NCBI GenBank assembly: GCA_033961575.1
Contig: CM066728.1
Span: forward strand, 37,076,352-37,140,351
Origin: Aselliscus stoliczkanus
Taxonomy: Eukaryota > Chordata > Mammalia > Chiroptera > Hipposideridae
DNA length: 64,000 nucleotides
Direction: 5' to 3'
Of the stretch, positions 46,896 to 58,889 are shown piece by piece (positions within the stretch are counted from its first letter, which is position 1; each line of letters starts with the position of its first letter). A program made the translations under genes and the position numbers. Below the pieces are notes generated by a model, which saw only the letters and a list, made by a program, of their open reading frames with translations, was not told the origin of the DNA and ran no database searches.

Positions 46896-49800
46896 AGGGA
46901 AGAAGAAGGAAGCTGAGGTGGGAGCTTTAGCTTTGGAAGTAGCCCAAACACCTGGTAATTAAACCACAGTGTGGACAAGCATGCACCATGAAGAAGCGAG
47001 CCAAAGGGTGCTGCCCCAGAGGCGAGAACAGGGACATTTAGGACCAGAGCAGAGGAGGAAATCAGATGTGATGAGAAAGGAATGCTCAGTCACGCAGGAA
47101 GAGAACCAGAAGACAAAGAGCCCGGGTCACAGAAGACAGAAAAGAAAAGAACCTCCAGGAGAATGGGGTGGTCAGTGTCACTGCCGAGAAATCCTCCCGG
47201 AGGACTGAAAAATATCCAATGGGAGAGGCAGCTGTGAAGCACTCCTGGCTTTCGCCAGCATCCCTGATGCAAACAGAAGCCAGCAGATGAAGTGAGTGAG
47301 AGCACAGCCACCTCATTCGAGGTGAACTGGGATTGGAGAGGGCAGGGATGGAATACACACTTTCTAAAAGTACATTGCTGCTTCAACTATTAGCATTAAA
47401 GTAATCCTAGGTTCTGGTGCCACTGCTTTGATTCCTTTGATGAAAGGCTATGTATCTTTAGGTTCTAAACTCAATCCAAATCTGTCATCTATCCTGAATA
47501 TCACAAGACATACTGTGACTTCTCATCCGTCTGCAAATTTTATACCAACCTTTGGTCAAATACCAGAAAACCTGACTTGTATAAAATGTATAACAAATTA
47601 GCCTGTATAAGAACTTGAGAGGTACATTTTTTTCCGAGTGAAACTCAAAATGCACATCAGTGAATCTGGATTTGTAATATTTACAAAAGTAACCTCAAAC
47701 ACATCTTTGATTTCAATAAGGGAACAGAGATAGTAAAGAGGAGAGGTAGAAGGTTCACTAACATATAAAGTTAAGAAAAAAAACATGTAAGAGAACAGTA
47801 GAAAGATTACATAAAGACTCTGCATTCTAGGCAAAGCAATGCAACCCAGCAATGTGGTGAAGATATAATATCTATATTAACTGATGGTACCTTTCCTTCC
47901 AGCACATATTTGGAGCCTTATTTCATACCAAAAGGTCCACACTGAGAAGCTGCTCAAGACTTCGGCAAATACACAAACTGTTTTGGGTTCTAACAACCCA
48001 GTGGGCCTCTTAACTGAGTACTGGTCTCAATAGCAGGAGTACAAAAACCGTCTCGATGCCTCAGAGTCCCGAGAGGGGAAATGAATATGGAATATGCTGG
48101 GTGCTAGTCAAAGGAAACGCGAAGGCTAATGTTTCAGCTGCCTGACTCTGAATAAGGGTTCACATTTTGATGTACTATAAACATCATGCAGTATTCAACT
48201 GCATTTAGTCAAAAAAATATTCAAATAGGAAGCCTAGAAAATAAAAAGAATGTTCACACACCAGTCATTTTCAAAATAAAGCAAGTATAGACAGAAAAAG
48301 TGCTGATTATTTAATGAGAGGCAGTCTCTTTTAAATCCACTGGATATGTGTTACAAGTAGGCGCCATGACTAGGACTGATTAAATTAGTTTGAATCACAA
48401 AAAAATTTAAAAAATCTAGATGTTTGCATGGATCTCCCTTTAGTTACATAGATTTTCATTTTTAAAAAGCTTATAGAGCTGACTACTGTTGCCACAGGAG
48501 GAAGAATCAAACACGTCATTGCTAGAATAGATTATGGGGATTATTTGAGTTATGTTTCTGTTAAGTTCCCACAATCAATTGGTATTCTTCAGGGATAATG
48601 AAAGCTCACATGGAACTCAGCTGGAATTAACAGGTTCCGCTCTGCCAACAGCTAGTTCACAAATTTGGGTACAGACATTTAATCCATAGACTCATCTTCA
48701 AAAGGAAAAACAAGTCATTGCATAAGCATTACTCTAGTCAAAAAAATTCTATCAGTAATGCCACTTAGTAAAAGCTCAGAATTTTAAATAAAGGGAGCAA
48801 ACCTATATAGCTATTAAGTTTTCTCCAAAAACATATATTTAGGCAAGAAACACTAAGAACTTTTAAGCACGAAGGAAAAAAAAAATGTTATTACCCTAGT
48901 TCCACAGATAAATGTAATAAATGAATAAAACCAAATGGCTATAGCTAGAAGGGAGGGAACTTGAGCAAAGCTGGACCAGAAACAAGCCTCATTTACCTTA
49001 ATGTGACTATAAAACGATTTTTTCTTCAAGCAAAATGACATCATTAAGAATCAGGCCTATATACCAGAATATTTCCCATTGCCAAATAGAAGCTCTCAAA
49101 GGAGTTTGAGTAAAACAATGGATTAAGCACCAAATTCTAATTTGCAATCCCACCCGCAACATCTTACCATTTTCGATCCTTAATATTGGGTTGAATCACA
49201 TACAATTACCATTTTTATACATCGAAAGTGGTCAAATATCGGCAATTTCATATGTTCCAACCTAAGTAAAAGGGCCAACTGTAGGGGAATGGGGGAAAGA
49301 AAGAGAGGAACTTGCATTCAGGTAGAATCAGGAGAAGGGGGCATCCTCACGTCATACAATCGGTGGCTTTTGTGACAGATACTGTGCAGGTGAAACTGAA
49401 AGAATTCAACAAGTACTGACCTGCAACCACCCTGCATGAAAAATCAGCATGGAATCCCAAGTGATAAAGAGAGAAGAGTAAGAGATCCTGGCAACAACCC
49501 CTAATCCGGAAGGCCAAGGGACGAAACAAAGCTGAATCTTGCGATAGACAATCATAGTCCCCATTCTTCATCCTCCAGGTGTTTCATAAGCCCCATTCTG
49601 CAAGAGCCTTCCCATGCCCAGGCCCTGACTGCTGCACAGGGCAGTTCCCTAATGCGGCTGCGCTGGCACAGAGCCAAGCATGGCCTCACTTCATGAAAAG
49701 CAGCAGGTGGCAAGCCTAGTTTCCTTCTGAGGTGGCTGGACTTACCTACATTCTGTGAAGCAGCACCTTCACACAAGCCACAGCTCCTACCTGGCTTCCA

Positions 49801-51295
49801 GGCCACACACAAGGAAGCTAGGTGCAGAAGGCCAGCTGTGGGTGCCTCGTCTGACAAAGGCATTCCATGGATCTCCCCACCTTCCCACAGCCGCGCTCCT
49901 CTCTCCCCTCGGCCAGTCCTATTCATAACCTGGGCATCTTCCCCAGCTGCGGTCCCTGTTGTTCATGCAATCTTCCAGAACCCAGCTGTCCAAGAGAGGA
50001 CCTAAGGAAAAATCTATTAGCTAGGTTTCCAGTTTGCAAGCAACACTAGCTGACACTGGAGAGGAAGTGCATTGGGAGGTTGTCCTGGACACAGAGTCCT
50101 GACAACAAGCTGAAAGTCCACACTTAACAAAGGCTGGAAGAAAACAAGAGGATGTGCCATGGGACCACAGGGACCATGCCACAGGACAGGAAAAGTCTCT
50201 GTGCACCAGTGCTGGGAGGGATGACCGGCAACCTTCCCTCCATGTCTGTTTCCCTTCCTTCCATCTGTCCACCCTCATTCACTCTCTAAAGATTCAAAAC
50301 ACTGAAAAATAATACATTGATTTAGCTGAGCTCAGATCATAGCTGCCCTGGGGAAGGAAGATGGAGGATATGACTTCTGTGTGACAGAGATCATTTCCCA
50401 AAAGGAAATCTGGCAGAATGGATGTTGGCCATCCAGTATTAACTAATACAGCAAGGAAACAAAATATCTGGTTAGAAAAAGGAAGGGATTTGAGGCGAGT
50501 AACACTCTATTTTGGGACAAATTCCAAGTGTGGACACATCTGTTATTGCTCAAGGATGAATAAAAAGGGGGAATATACTGGAACTCACAGACAACGATAT
50601 AAAGAACACAAAACTAAAGGGTAATAAAAAACACAGTTAAAACCAATCATTTGAGGCCAAAAAAGAACAGGCTCCATGCCACAGAGAACTGAATCTGAGG
50701 GGAAAAACAAAACAAAACAAAAACACGTTGAGAAAAACCTCCCAAAACACAGTAAAAAAAAAAAAAAAAAGAACACATAAAATAAAAATACACATGCAAA
50801 AAAAGAAACTAAAGAATTAATAACTAGATAATTGAATTCTAAAACAAATAAAATAAAAACAGTAATTAATTAGTAAGAATAGAAAACATAAGCTGGAGAA
50901 ATGTTTGAATTGATAGAAAATTTAATAAGTTATATATACCTGCATACCTGGTGAAAATTTAGAATATTATGGATAAAGTTTTTTTAAAATCCTGGAAATA
51001 TCTGAGCAGAGTGGGGGAGAAAAGGTTACCTTCACTGAAATATTACATAAGGAAGCTTTTTAAAGAGAGAAACCACAAATGTTATAGTTAAATTCTTCTA
51101 TTAAAAGTTGAAGACTCTCAGGATGATTTCAGAACTAAAAACTATATTCAGTGTCCAAGAGAAATACACAAAGTAGCAAATAAAAGTTAAAATAATAAGA
51201 GTTGCTAATGTTCATAAGGACTTAAAATATTCAAACCATTGTGCTAATAATAAGCACATTATTTGCATTAGTTCAATCCTCAAAAAAACAAAATA

Positions 51296-51374
51296 TTGGG
51301 TTGTCGGAAAAGTCATGACGCATTTTTTGCATTGAAAAACATAGAAAAAATACATCATGACTTTTCCAACAACA
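51296..51374. mobile_element. 79-bp palindromic mariner MITE (MADE1-like)
   Basis: The left end TTGGGTTGTCGGAAAAGTCA and the right end TGACTTTTCCAACAAC are near-complementary, and TA flanks both (51294-51295, 51375-51376). A short centre, GCATTGAAAAACATAG, separates the arms. Size and design copy human MADE1 (about 80 bp), but the terminal sequence differs. No coding potential. Confidence 0.85.
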
Positions 51375-51397
51375 TAATAAAATAAGTTCCAATATTA

Positions 51398-51535
51398 TCC
51401 CCACTTGACAAATGTAGAAAATGAGGCACAGAGAGGTTAATGTCCCCAAAGTCACACAGTAGATGGGAGTTTTGTCAGGATTTGAACCCATGCAACCTGG
51501 CTCCAGTGCCCAGCCATTTGAACCACCACTCTAAA
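51398..51535 (-). mobile_element. MIR SINE, inverted
   Basis: AAAATGAGGCACAGAGAGGT, AAAGTCACACAGTAGATGGG and GGATTTGAACCCATGCAACC are the inverse MIR core. Confidence 0.85.
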
Positions 51536-51595
51536 TGGACTGCCCTTAAAATAAAAAGAGAAGCATGGATCAAGCAAATGAAAACAAAAAGAATA

Positions 51596-51768
51596 GGGCC
51601 GGTCGAGTGGCTCAGTTGGTTGAGAGCTCGCTCAAGAGTGCGAGCTGAGCTCTGAGCAACAGCAGTTCAATGCCCAGCCCGAGATGAGCAGCTGCTGAGC
51701 TGCCAACAGGTGGCAGGATGGCTTAGCTAAAAAACAAAACAAAAACAAACAAACAAAAATCTTTCAAC
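51596..51768 (+). mobile_element. Truncated Rhin-1/VES-like SINE
   Basis: The head GGGCCGGTCGAGTGGCTCAG and the unit GAGCTGCCAACAGGTGGCAG, ending GGATGGCTTAGCT, then an A-rich tail of AAAAC/AAAC units. It stops before the AATAAA part seen in the 61073 copy. Flanks AAAAGAATA and GAAAGAATA are compatible with a target duplication. Confidence 0.8.
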
Positions 51769-52529
51769 AGAAAGAATAAAAATTGTACAGTCCATACTCT
51801 CTGACCATAAGATTTGAATACTAGTTATTAACAGCTAACGTATAACTGGGGGAAAAACTGCACTTGGAAATTGAAAACTATTTTCCTAACATACCCAAGT
51901 CAAAGAGAAAAATATTAAGTCGTTATAGAAAACTTAAGACAAAAATACAATAATAAAAAAATAACACACAAAAATGTGAAAGCTAGTTAGAGTAGTGCTA
52001 AAAGGCAAACAGACATGTTCCTTATGAAAATAAATGAACTGGCTCATTTAGCATTAGTAAAAGCAAGTAGAAAGAATTAGTAAAGATAAAAGCAGAAAGG
52101 TTAAGGGTAAAAAGTGGTACAATAAATAGTTCTTTGGGAGTGCAAGGGGGTACAAAAACCAACAAAAAAAATGCAAAAGCTTTAGCCAATCTAATCAATA
52201 TGAACAAAAAACAAAAGTCAGATACCCAAAAGTAATAAGGGGGAGAGGGGAGGGAAACTCCAGATGTGATAAAATTTTACAATCTAAACATTCTGAGTAA
52301 AATCTCTATAAAATTCTAATTTAAGAAAATAGGAAGTATTATTTGTACTCAAGGATTAATGTAAGACCTAGACAGACCAAAAAAAAAAAATTAATCTTAA
52401 AATTTAATCAAAGAATTACCTATAAAACAAACACCAGTTCCACAGGGTTTTACAGAAGAGTTCTTACTATAAAAGGTTGCAAAGTACTAGATACCTCGAA
52501 TTAAACTAAGGATTCCATTTGGTGTTCTC

Positions 52530-52561
52530 TCTCTCTCTCTCTTTCTTTCTCTCTCTCTCTC
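52530..52561. repeat. (CT)n microsatellite
   Basis: A run of CT units with CTTT interruptions. In gene sense this is (AG)n; no exon is next to it. Confidence 0.95.
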
Positions 52562-53214
52562 AGGGAAACTAAATAAGCTGCTACCATTTCAATTTAAAAG
52601 GCCAAGATATTTTACATAACATTCTGGAATTCCAGCTTTTCTTGAGTAATTGGAGGAATTTTCTGACAATACTTATTCCTGTGCCCACATGTGGCTGGAA
52701 TGCAAGAGTGGCTAGCCCTTTTAGGAGAGGTGGTTACTCCTGGTTCATCCCAGCACCTCCAAGCCTACAGCCTTCAGTATGGCAGCTTCTGGGCCAGTCT
52801 TATAAGCAAGCATTATAAGTGTGCTATCAAGGGCAGGGGAAAGAAGCCCCAATGACTAATGATGGAAAACCAATTCTTTCCAAAGTACCTTTAAATGTTT
52901 ATGTCAATTTCTATCAAAAATTCTGTTTTTAATAGGGTAGGAAGAATTTAACAAATTAATTCTAAAGTGCTTTGAGAAAATTAAGTGGTCACTCATTAAA
53001 AGAATTTTTCAATAAAGAAAGACAAAGGTAGAATTAAACTGCCTGTTAATGAAACATATCATAAAGCCACAACAATTAGTCAAATAGAAAAGTCTGTGAA
53101 AGAGGTCAGAAATTCCGAAAATCAATATATATTTAAATACAGTAAAGACAGCACTCCAAGTCAGTAGAAAGGATGGACTATTTAAATCTCGAAGCAGCAC
53201 AGCATGAAAGAAAA

Positions 53215-53400
53215 CAGCCTACAGGGCTGCAGAGGCTGGACTGGACAGCATATGAGCACGGTATATACCAGCTGGGTGACCCTGAATGGTCAGTATTATT
53301 GAACTTACTTCACAGGATTATTGTGAGGATTATCAGTTATCATTTGTAAAGCACTTAAAAGGGGGACTAATACAGTAGTGCTGTATAAGTGATATTAAAT
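53215..53400 (+). mobile_element. MIR fragment
   Basis: AGCTGGGTGACCCTGAATGG, a TTCACAGGATTATTGTGAGG stretch and TTTGTAAAGCACTTAAAAG follow MIR order with decay. Confidence 0.75.
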
Positions 53401-53504
53401 AAATAAAAGAAAGCAATTCATGCTGAGATAATCCTTAAACTCCAGGGAGCAGAGGGGAGGGAGATATGGTGAACAGAACCTCCCATCATACCACATTAAA
53501 AAAA

Positions 53505-54235
53505 GAAATTTCAGCAACAGTGTATGAGGATTCGTTTTTCTCTACAGCCTCTCCAACACTTCTTATTATGTTGGTGGGAATGCAGATTGGTGCAGCCGCT
53601 ATGGAAGGCAGTGTGGAGATTCCTCAAAAAATTAAAAACAGAATTACCATATGACCCAGCAATCCCTCTCTTGGTATCTACCCAAAAAATCTGAAAACAT
53701 TTATCCATAAAGATATATGTGTTCCGATGATATTCATTGCAGCTTCATTTACGGTGGCCAAGACATGGAAACAAAATGTCCTTTGATAGATGACTGGATA
53801 AAGAAGTTGTGGTATATATACACAATGGAATACTGCTCTGCTACAACAAAAGATGAAATGGTGCCATCTGCGACAACATGGATGGATCCTGAGATTATAA
53901 TGCTAAGCAAAATATGTCAGACAGAAAACGTAGAGAACCATATAATTTAACTAATATGTGGTGAATAAAACTGAAAACAACAAAAGAACAGAAAAACAGA
54001 TGAAGAAACAAAACTCATAGACACAGACAATACTTTAGTGGTTACAGAGGGTAAGGGGGAGGCGATGGTAGATGAGGGTAAAGGGGATCAAATATATGGT
54101 GATGGAAGAACTGACTCTGGGTGGTGAACACACAATGTGATATATAGATAATGTACTACAGAATTGTACACTTATATCTATGTAACTTTGCTAACAATTG
54201 TCACCCCAATAAACTTTAATTAAAAAAACGAAAAT
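53505..54235 (+). mobile_element. 5'-truncated L1 with 3' UTR
   Basis: Contains TCTCTACAGCCTCTCCAACA, TTATGTTGGTGGGAATGCAG, TTACCATATGACCCAGCAAT, ACACAATGGAATACTGCTCT and GCGACAACATGGATGGATCC. The 3' UTR GGTGGTGAACACACAATGTG ... TTGTCACCCCAATAAACTTT and an A-rich tail follow. The 20098 fragment shares this 3' UTR. The frames at 53466-53654 and 53717-53950 are ORF2 remains. Confidence 0.88.
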
Positions 54236-54499
54236 AAAAAAATAAACAATAAATACATAATAAATTAATTTCAGGATTTTAAAAAGTGAATAGTAAAAAG
54301 TAAAAATAGGGGAAAATGGGCTACATAACTGATCTCTAGATTAGGGAGAGCTTTTTAAAATATGACAGGCAAAGCCAATATCAGAACAGATTAAATCAAA
54401 TTGACTACAGAAAAATGTTCAAGTCTGTATATCAAGCACTAAGAATTAAGAAGACAATAAACACCTGAGAAAAAAATAAGTGTTGATATATATGTATGT

Positions 54500-54800
54500 G
54501 TATAAATATAATTACAAATCAGTAAGAAAAATTACATGATCAAGCAATGCATAAAAAGCCTTGCCTACATATGAGAAAATATGCAATATCGTCACTCATC
54601 AAGAATGCAAATTAAAATTATATTTTTCAACCATCAAATTGGTCAAGGTCTTAGAAAAAAAGTATATTATTGGTTAATAGGCAGAAAAATTAGTAAATTT
54701 TTAAGTGGAACAATGAAGAATACACTGAAACAATCTTTCGGAGGGTCACTTTGATTACACACTTCAAAAAACCTATATTAAGCCCCTTTAACCTGGTCAT
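54500..54800 (+). mobile_element. Old L1/HAL1-like fragment
   Basis: CATCAAGAATGCAAATTAAA, an AACCATCAAATTGGTCAAGG stretch and AACCTGGTCATTCATTCCATTT recall the late ORF2 region of very old L1 or HAL1. Weakly supported. Confidence 0.45.
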
Positions 54801-55003
54801 TCATTCCATTTCTAGGACAAAGTTGGAACATAAGGATTTCACAGGAAAGGTTTCAAGTCATTTTTTCAGAGATGAACCAGAATCAAGGAAACAAGGATGT
54901 GAAGAAACATTTTAAGTTTCAGATACAAAGCTAAGAATTTGCACCTTTTAAAACTTCAACACTTATTTCACTATACGATCAATGTTTAATATGACCAAAC
55001 TTC

Positions 55004-55018
55004 AAAAAAAAAAAAAAA
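55004..55018 (-). promoter_or_regulatory. T15 tract downstream of a weak 5' splice site
   Basis: In gene sense a run of 15 T starts at intron position +15 after the donor AAAAG|GTTTGT of the 55033-55204 exon. U-rich tracts just after weak donors are known binding sites of TIA1/TIAR, which help U1 snRNP. That this one acts so is inference. Confidence 0.4.
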
Positions 55019-55032
55019 GTTTCAAAACAAAC

Positions 55033-55204
55033 CTTTTAACAGCATCCTTCTTCTGTGTATCTATAGAATCCCACCACTTTGAAAGGTAAGAAATCTCAGA
55101 CCAGATAAATTTCCTCCGCGAATCTTCTTTCAGCTTGACAACCATGTTATTAAAAATATATTGAGTCTTCTCTCTGAAGTAGTCATCAAAAGTCTTCAAC
55201 CAAC
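55033..55204 (-). CDS. MAN2A1: MAN2A1 exon, human residues ~179-236 (first exon in window)
   Basis: 172 nt: two bases completing a Gly codon, 56 full codons, and AG of a split Ser codon. The first full codon is the Trp of the family HNDPGW motif, a residue that stacks on the substrate in the Drosophila enzyme. Its zinc-binding His and Asp lie in the preceding exon, which is not in the window. The peptide continues with WLKTFDDYFREK, then a stretch ending KFIWSEISYLSKWWDSID and QKKDAVK. The acceptor reads TTTAG|GTTGG and the donor AAAAG|GTTTGT. The donor is weak at +3 to +5, and a run of 15 T begins at intron position +15. The open frame continues into the intron on both sides, so a naive ORF overstates the exon. 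Exon limits are set by splice sites and by phase with the next exon. Identity is nearly certain. Confidence 0.97.
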
Positions 55205-55538
55205 CTAAATCAAGACACAAATACACCACAAAGGTCTGATTTCAACTCAGGCGTAGTCCACTGATTTCTTTTGGATACACTTAAATATTTTAGTCATATA
55301 AAGATATACATAATCATTTAACTGTTTTCAATTAATGAAATTACATTTGAATGAACATGACACAGAAATAGTCACTAAAAATAAAATGATACAAATACTC
55401 TGAAAACTGAACAAATTCAGATAGAAATGAGGAAAATGACTTATGGCTAAAAAGCATTTGTTTATACTTAAAAATTATAGTATCTAATTATTTATAATTT
55501 ATCTCTAGTCTAAGGAATTTTCTTATTTTAAAAATCTG

Positions 55539-55646
55539 GGGCCGGCCAAGTGGCACGGTGGTTAAGCGCTGGCTTGGGAAGCCAACAGCCCTGGTTTGGT
55601 CCCACATATGAGGGTCAGTGACACTGCCCTCAAAAAAAAAAACACC
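55539..55646 (+). mobile_element. Short-form SINE
   Basis: The head GGGCCGGCCAAGTGGCACGG, hairpin, CACTGCCCTC end and A tail. AAAAATCTG is duplicated on both sides (55530-55538 and 55647-55655). Confidence 0.9.
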
Positions 55647-56945
55647 AAAAATCTGAACAGTGTTAATCTATCTGTTGATACTGCTGTTCTCATAATATGG
55701 GATGGAATTTTTATCCTCTCATACCACATCTAAAATTAAATAAGTGAAACTAAGGGAAAAAAATCACAAGTACAAACTATATCTAAAAGCCAGCAGCAGA
55801 GCAGTAAGGTAATTACAACACTATCATGAATACTGTGAGAAGTAGAATTCTGCTGAAAATAAGCATTAGTTCCCACAGGCTATTCATTATTCCATTTTTT
55901 TCGTAGAACAAATTGACACCAATCCAACAACAAATGTATACACATCTATGTAAAGTTTTCTCAAAAGAGAATTTCAGATGTTGATAACTTAGTTCTCTGA
56001 CTTTTCCTACTACTTCTCAAATACCTTGGAAATTTTATCTAAAGACATTTTCAATTTGAGTATAAGAAACTCATACTCATAGACCCACCTGGCAGAGTAC
56101 TAAAGCAACATAAATGAGTGACTAAGGCAAAACGTACAGTCACCAATGCCACCTCATGGCAAAGTGGATCCTGTGGAGAATAACCTCTTATCTATGAAAT
56201 CTTACAGAGAGGGGTGAGTCTATATATCCAGGCAGAACTACTACTCTACAGTTTCCAAGCCTCAAACAAGTGGGAAAGCAAAACATAAGGGCTCCAACTG
56301 GCTATTCTTTTGTTGTTTCTATGATTAAGGTACTATCTAATAAATACTACAGTTTCTAACAAAAACAATAAAAACTTGCTAGGGCAGAGAAGACAATACA
56401 ACTATTTTGAAAATGCAAATATGAGCTTCTGAAAAGGGCATTGCCACTGTGACTATATTTCTCCCTTTTGCTTTAACTGAAATCTATTCATTCATTCCAC
56501 ACTTATTTGCTGAGCAACTATGGAGTGACAGGTATGAAGCTAGGAGCCAAACAGGAATACAGTGTAAAACAGTCTTTATAGGACTTTCTTGATCTGGGCG
56601 ATTTTAAGCTGGTTTTTCACTAAATAATGCTACCTGGATCATTCAACTTTTCCATGTTAATTAAAAGCCTAAATCTGTAAACAAACAAAAAATACTCATG
56701 TCTCAGAAGTGCTTAGCCATGAGGCTGGGATAAATATTAGCTGCTATTATTATTATAATTATCATCACAAGTTTTTAATTGCCACTTCCCTATCTCTACA
56801 TTCAAAGAAGGTAAAAGAAGAAATAAAAGATTTCTAACATCAGATTTTGAAAAGTAAACAATTTATTTAAAACATTTAAATAAACTGCATCACACCTGAA
56901 ACATACTGATCACCCAAAACTAGGGTTTGCATAATTCTATGCCTT

Positions 56946-57315
56946 TGTTATAAGCTGGACTGTGTCCTTTTAAAATTCATATGTTGAAGTCCTAACCCTC
57001 AGAATATGACTGTATTTGGATATAAAGTCTTTACAAAGGTAATTAAAGCAAAATGAAATCATATGAGTGGACCCTAATCCAATATGTCCTTATAAGAGGC
57101 GGTGATTCGGACAGACACACACACAGAGGATCATGTGAAGACACTGGGAGAAGGTCGTCTGCAAGCCAAGATGAGAGGCCCTCAGAAGAAACGAGCACTG
57201 CAGACAACTTGATTTTGGACTTCCATCCTCCAGAACTGTGAGGCATTAAATTTCTGTTGTCTAAGCCATCCAGTCTGTAGTGTTTTGTTCATGGCAACTC
57301 TAGCAAACTAATACA
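56946..57315 (+). mobile_element. Solo MaLR (MLT1/MST-like) LTR
   Basis: Begins TGTTATAAGCTGGACTGTGT and contains AAATTCATATGTTGAAGTCC, TGACTGTATTTGGATATAAA, GACCCTAATCCAATATGTCC, CTTCCATCCTCCAGAACTGT and a TAAATTTCTGTTGTCTAAGC stretch. It ends ACTCTAGCAAACTAATACA. This is the standard layout of an ERVL-MaLR LTR. No internal genes. The two overlapping small frames at 57043-57246 are not genes. Confidence 0.8.
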
Positions 57316-58289
57316 GCGCTGGAAAAAATTAGTGTTATTACCATCTAAAAAATAAAGATCACAATGTGGGAGAATTTATTTTACTGAATACTCTTGTAAT
57401 ATTTAATTTAATATACATCTGCCTCCATATTGCAAAACTGACCCAAAGCCAAATATATGTAAGTAATATCTATTTCTGTATGATACTATTACATGTAATA
57501 TTACAATAAGGACCGTGTAAATTATTTAACTAATTCTATTAGAATTATTTTTTTAAAACATCACATACACCTTTAAACTAAATTTTAACAAAGGTCAAAA
57601 CTAATCCCTAGTTATTTGATTATTAATTCAATTAAAAAAAAGAACTATGAACAGTGGATGCCTCCAAAATTAATTTCGTAACAAAACTTTAATAATGTAG
57701 CATAAAAGACATATTTAGAAGAAATCGTTTTCATGAAGATTTATAAGTAAAAGGTTTTTTTTAAAAGTACAATTACTTATTTTCATCAGGTATATTTTGT
57801 TATGAGCTAAGATCATTTCAAAGAGCAGTTTATCATGGGAGGTTGCATAAAGGAATCATAGTGTTTAATCCATTCTGCCTTCAACACTTCATTCGCCCCT
57901 CAACAATCATGCACAAAATATGTCAGAGATATTTAAGTGAGCCAAAATACAAGCTCAGAGACATCAACTTAAAAGCCTTCCATAAAGCCTATCTATAATA
58001 GAGACTTACTATCACAACACTATATAGCACAACTAATGAAGAATGAACTGCAAGATAGCCTCTTGCAGCTTTCAATATTGAGTAATATAACAGTAAATTA
58101 GCTTTTATTGCTCTTATACAATAGAGTAATCAAGTATTCCCTTTTACAGTGAATTGGCTCTTTCTTTTTCTAAATTACTGTAAAACTACAATTATATATT
58201 AACATGAGACAAAGCAGAAAGATAGTATTTTCTAAAAAGTTGTAGGGGTAAATTTTTGTGACATAAAATTATATTCCTACCTCTAGGTT

Positions 58290-58330
58290 TAATCATCTTT
58301 AATCATTAAACCCACCTCTAGGTTTAATCA
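58290..58330. repeat. Short direct repeat ACCTCTAGGTTTAATCA
   Basis: The 17-bp word occurs at about 58280-58296 and again about 35 bp later, with TCATTAAACCC in between. Probably a small local duplication. Confidence 0.8.
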
Positions 58331-58889
58331 ATTGCAAACTGACTTACTTAAGTGTCCAATTCACAGCCTTTTTCTTTCCCTGGATACACTTGGAAATTGA
58401 AACAAGATAGAGGAGATTTCAGAATACCTTTCCATTTATTCTTTTTCACTCAAACAACAGTATCACCCATGAAACAGCTAATCGCTATTTTAAATAAGTG
58501 AGATTAAAATAATGAGTACATCATTAGAAGTTCTACAAAGCAGGTATAATTCCAAATTTGATACCATTATTTTATCATAAAAAATTTAAGTCCTAAACTA
58601 TAAAACTAATAAAGTCAAAAACTCTCTTGCTTATTTGTAATGTGCGTAAACAATTAAGCACCTAGTGTTGTTCACTGGAAAAACACAATTTTGGACTCTT
58701 GATCTTCCTGCAAAGTCTTGAGACTCTGTGGAGATCTGATCTTTTCAAGGAACACTTAGTTTTAGATGGTTCATGCACATACACAATATCACCCTTAGAA
58801 CCCAGGCAAGAGTGCCCAATCCTGAGCCCTGGACTCAAGCAGGGTCTCCCCATTCTTCCTCTGACCACATTCCTTTCCACATGATAAAT

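Larger units (their letters stand above)
37467..55032 (-). other. MAN2A1 intron (17,566 bp)
   Basis: The largest intron seen. It holds SINEs (37590, 42948, 51596), L2 pieces (39620, 42235, 45885), MIRs (46640, 51400, 53215), L1 pieces (42655, 43590, 44950, 53505, 54500), a MADE1-like MITE (51296) and a 49-bp tandem duplication (39994). The stretches 37700-39600, 40100-42230, 47000-51290 and 51780-53200 show no gene. The part 49560-50290 is more GC-rich than its surroundings but has no recognisable element. Confidence 0.85.
5364..55204 (-). other. MAN2A1: MAN2A1 gene, internal part (nine exons)
   Basis: This is the span from the first to the last MAN2A1 exon seen here. Golgi alpha-mannosidase II (glycoside hydrolase family 38) is a type II membrane enzyme of the medial Golgi. 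It removes the alpha-1,3- and alpha-1,6-linked mannoses from GlcNAcMan5GlcNAc2, committing N-glycans to the complex type. The nine exons total 1,408 nt and join without a stop. Junction phases in transcript order are 1, 2, 1, 1, 2, 0, 2, 2, 0, 2. Wording such as [19 protein letters not shown] and FQHHDAITGT fits GH38 class II mannosidases. Details such as [26 protein letters not shown] and the length match MAN2A1 better than MAN2A2 or lysosomal MAN2B1. The exons fit human residues about 179-648 with no net insertion or deletion, judged from memory of the human protein. Introns run from 1.2 to 17.6 kb. The promoter, first exons and C-terminal half lie outside the window. Confidence 0.95.
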
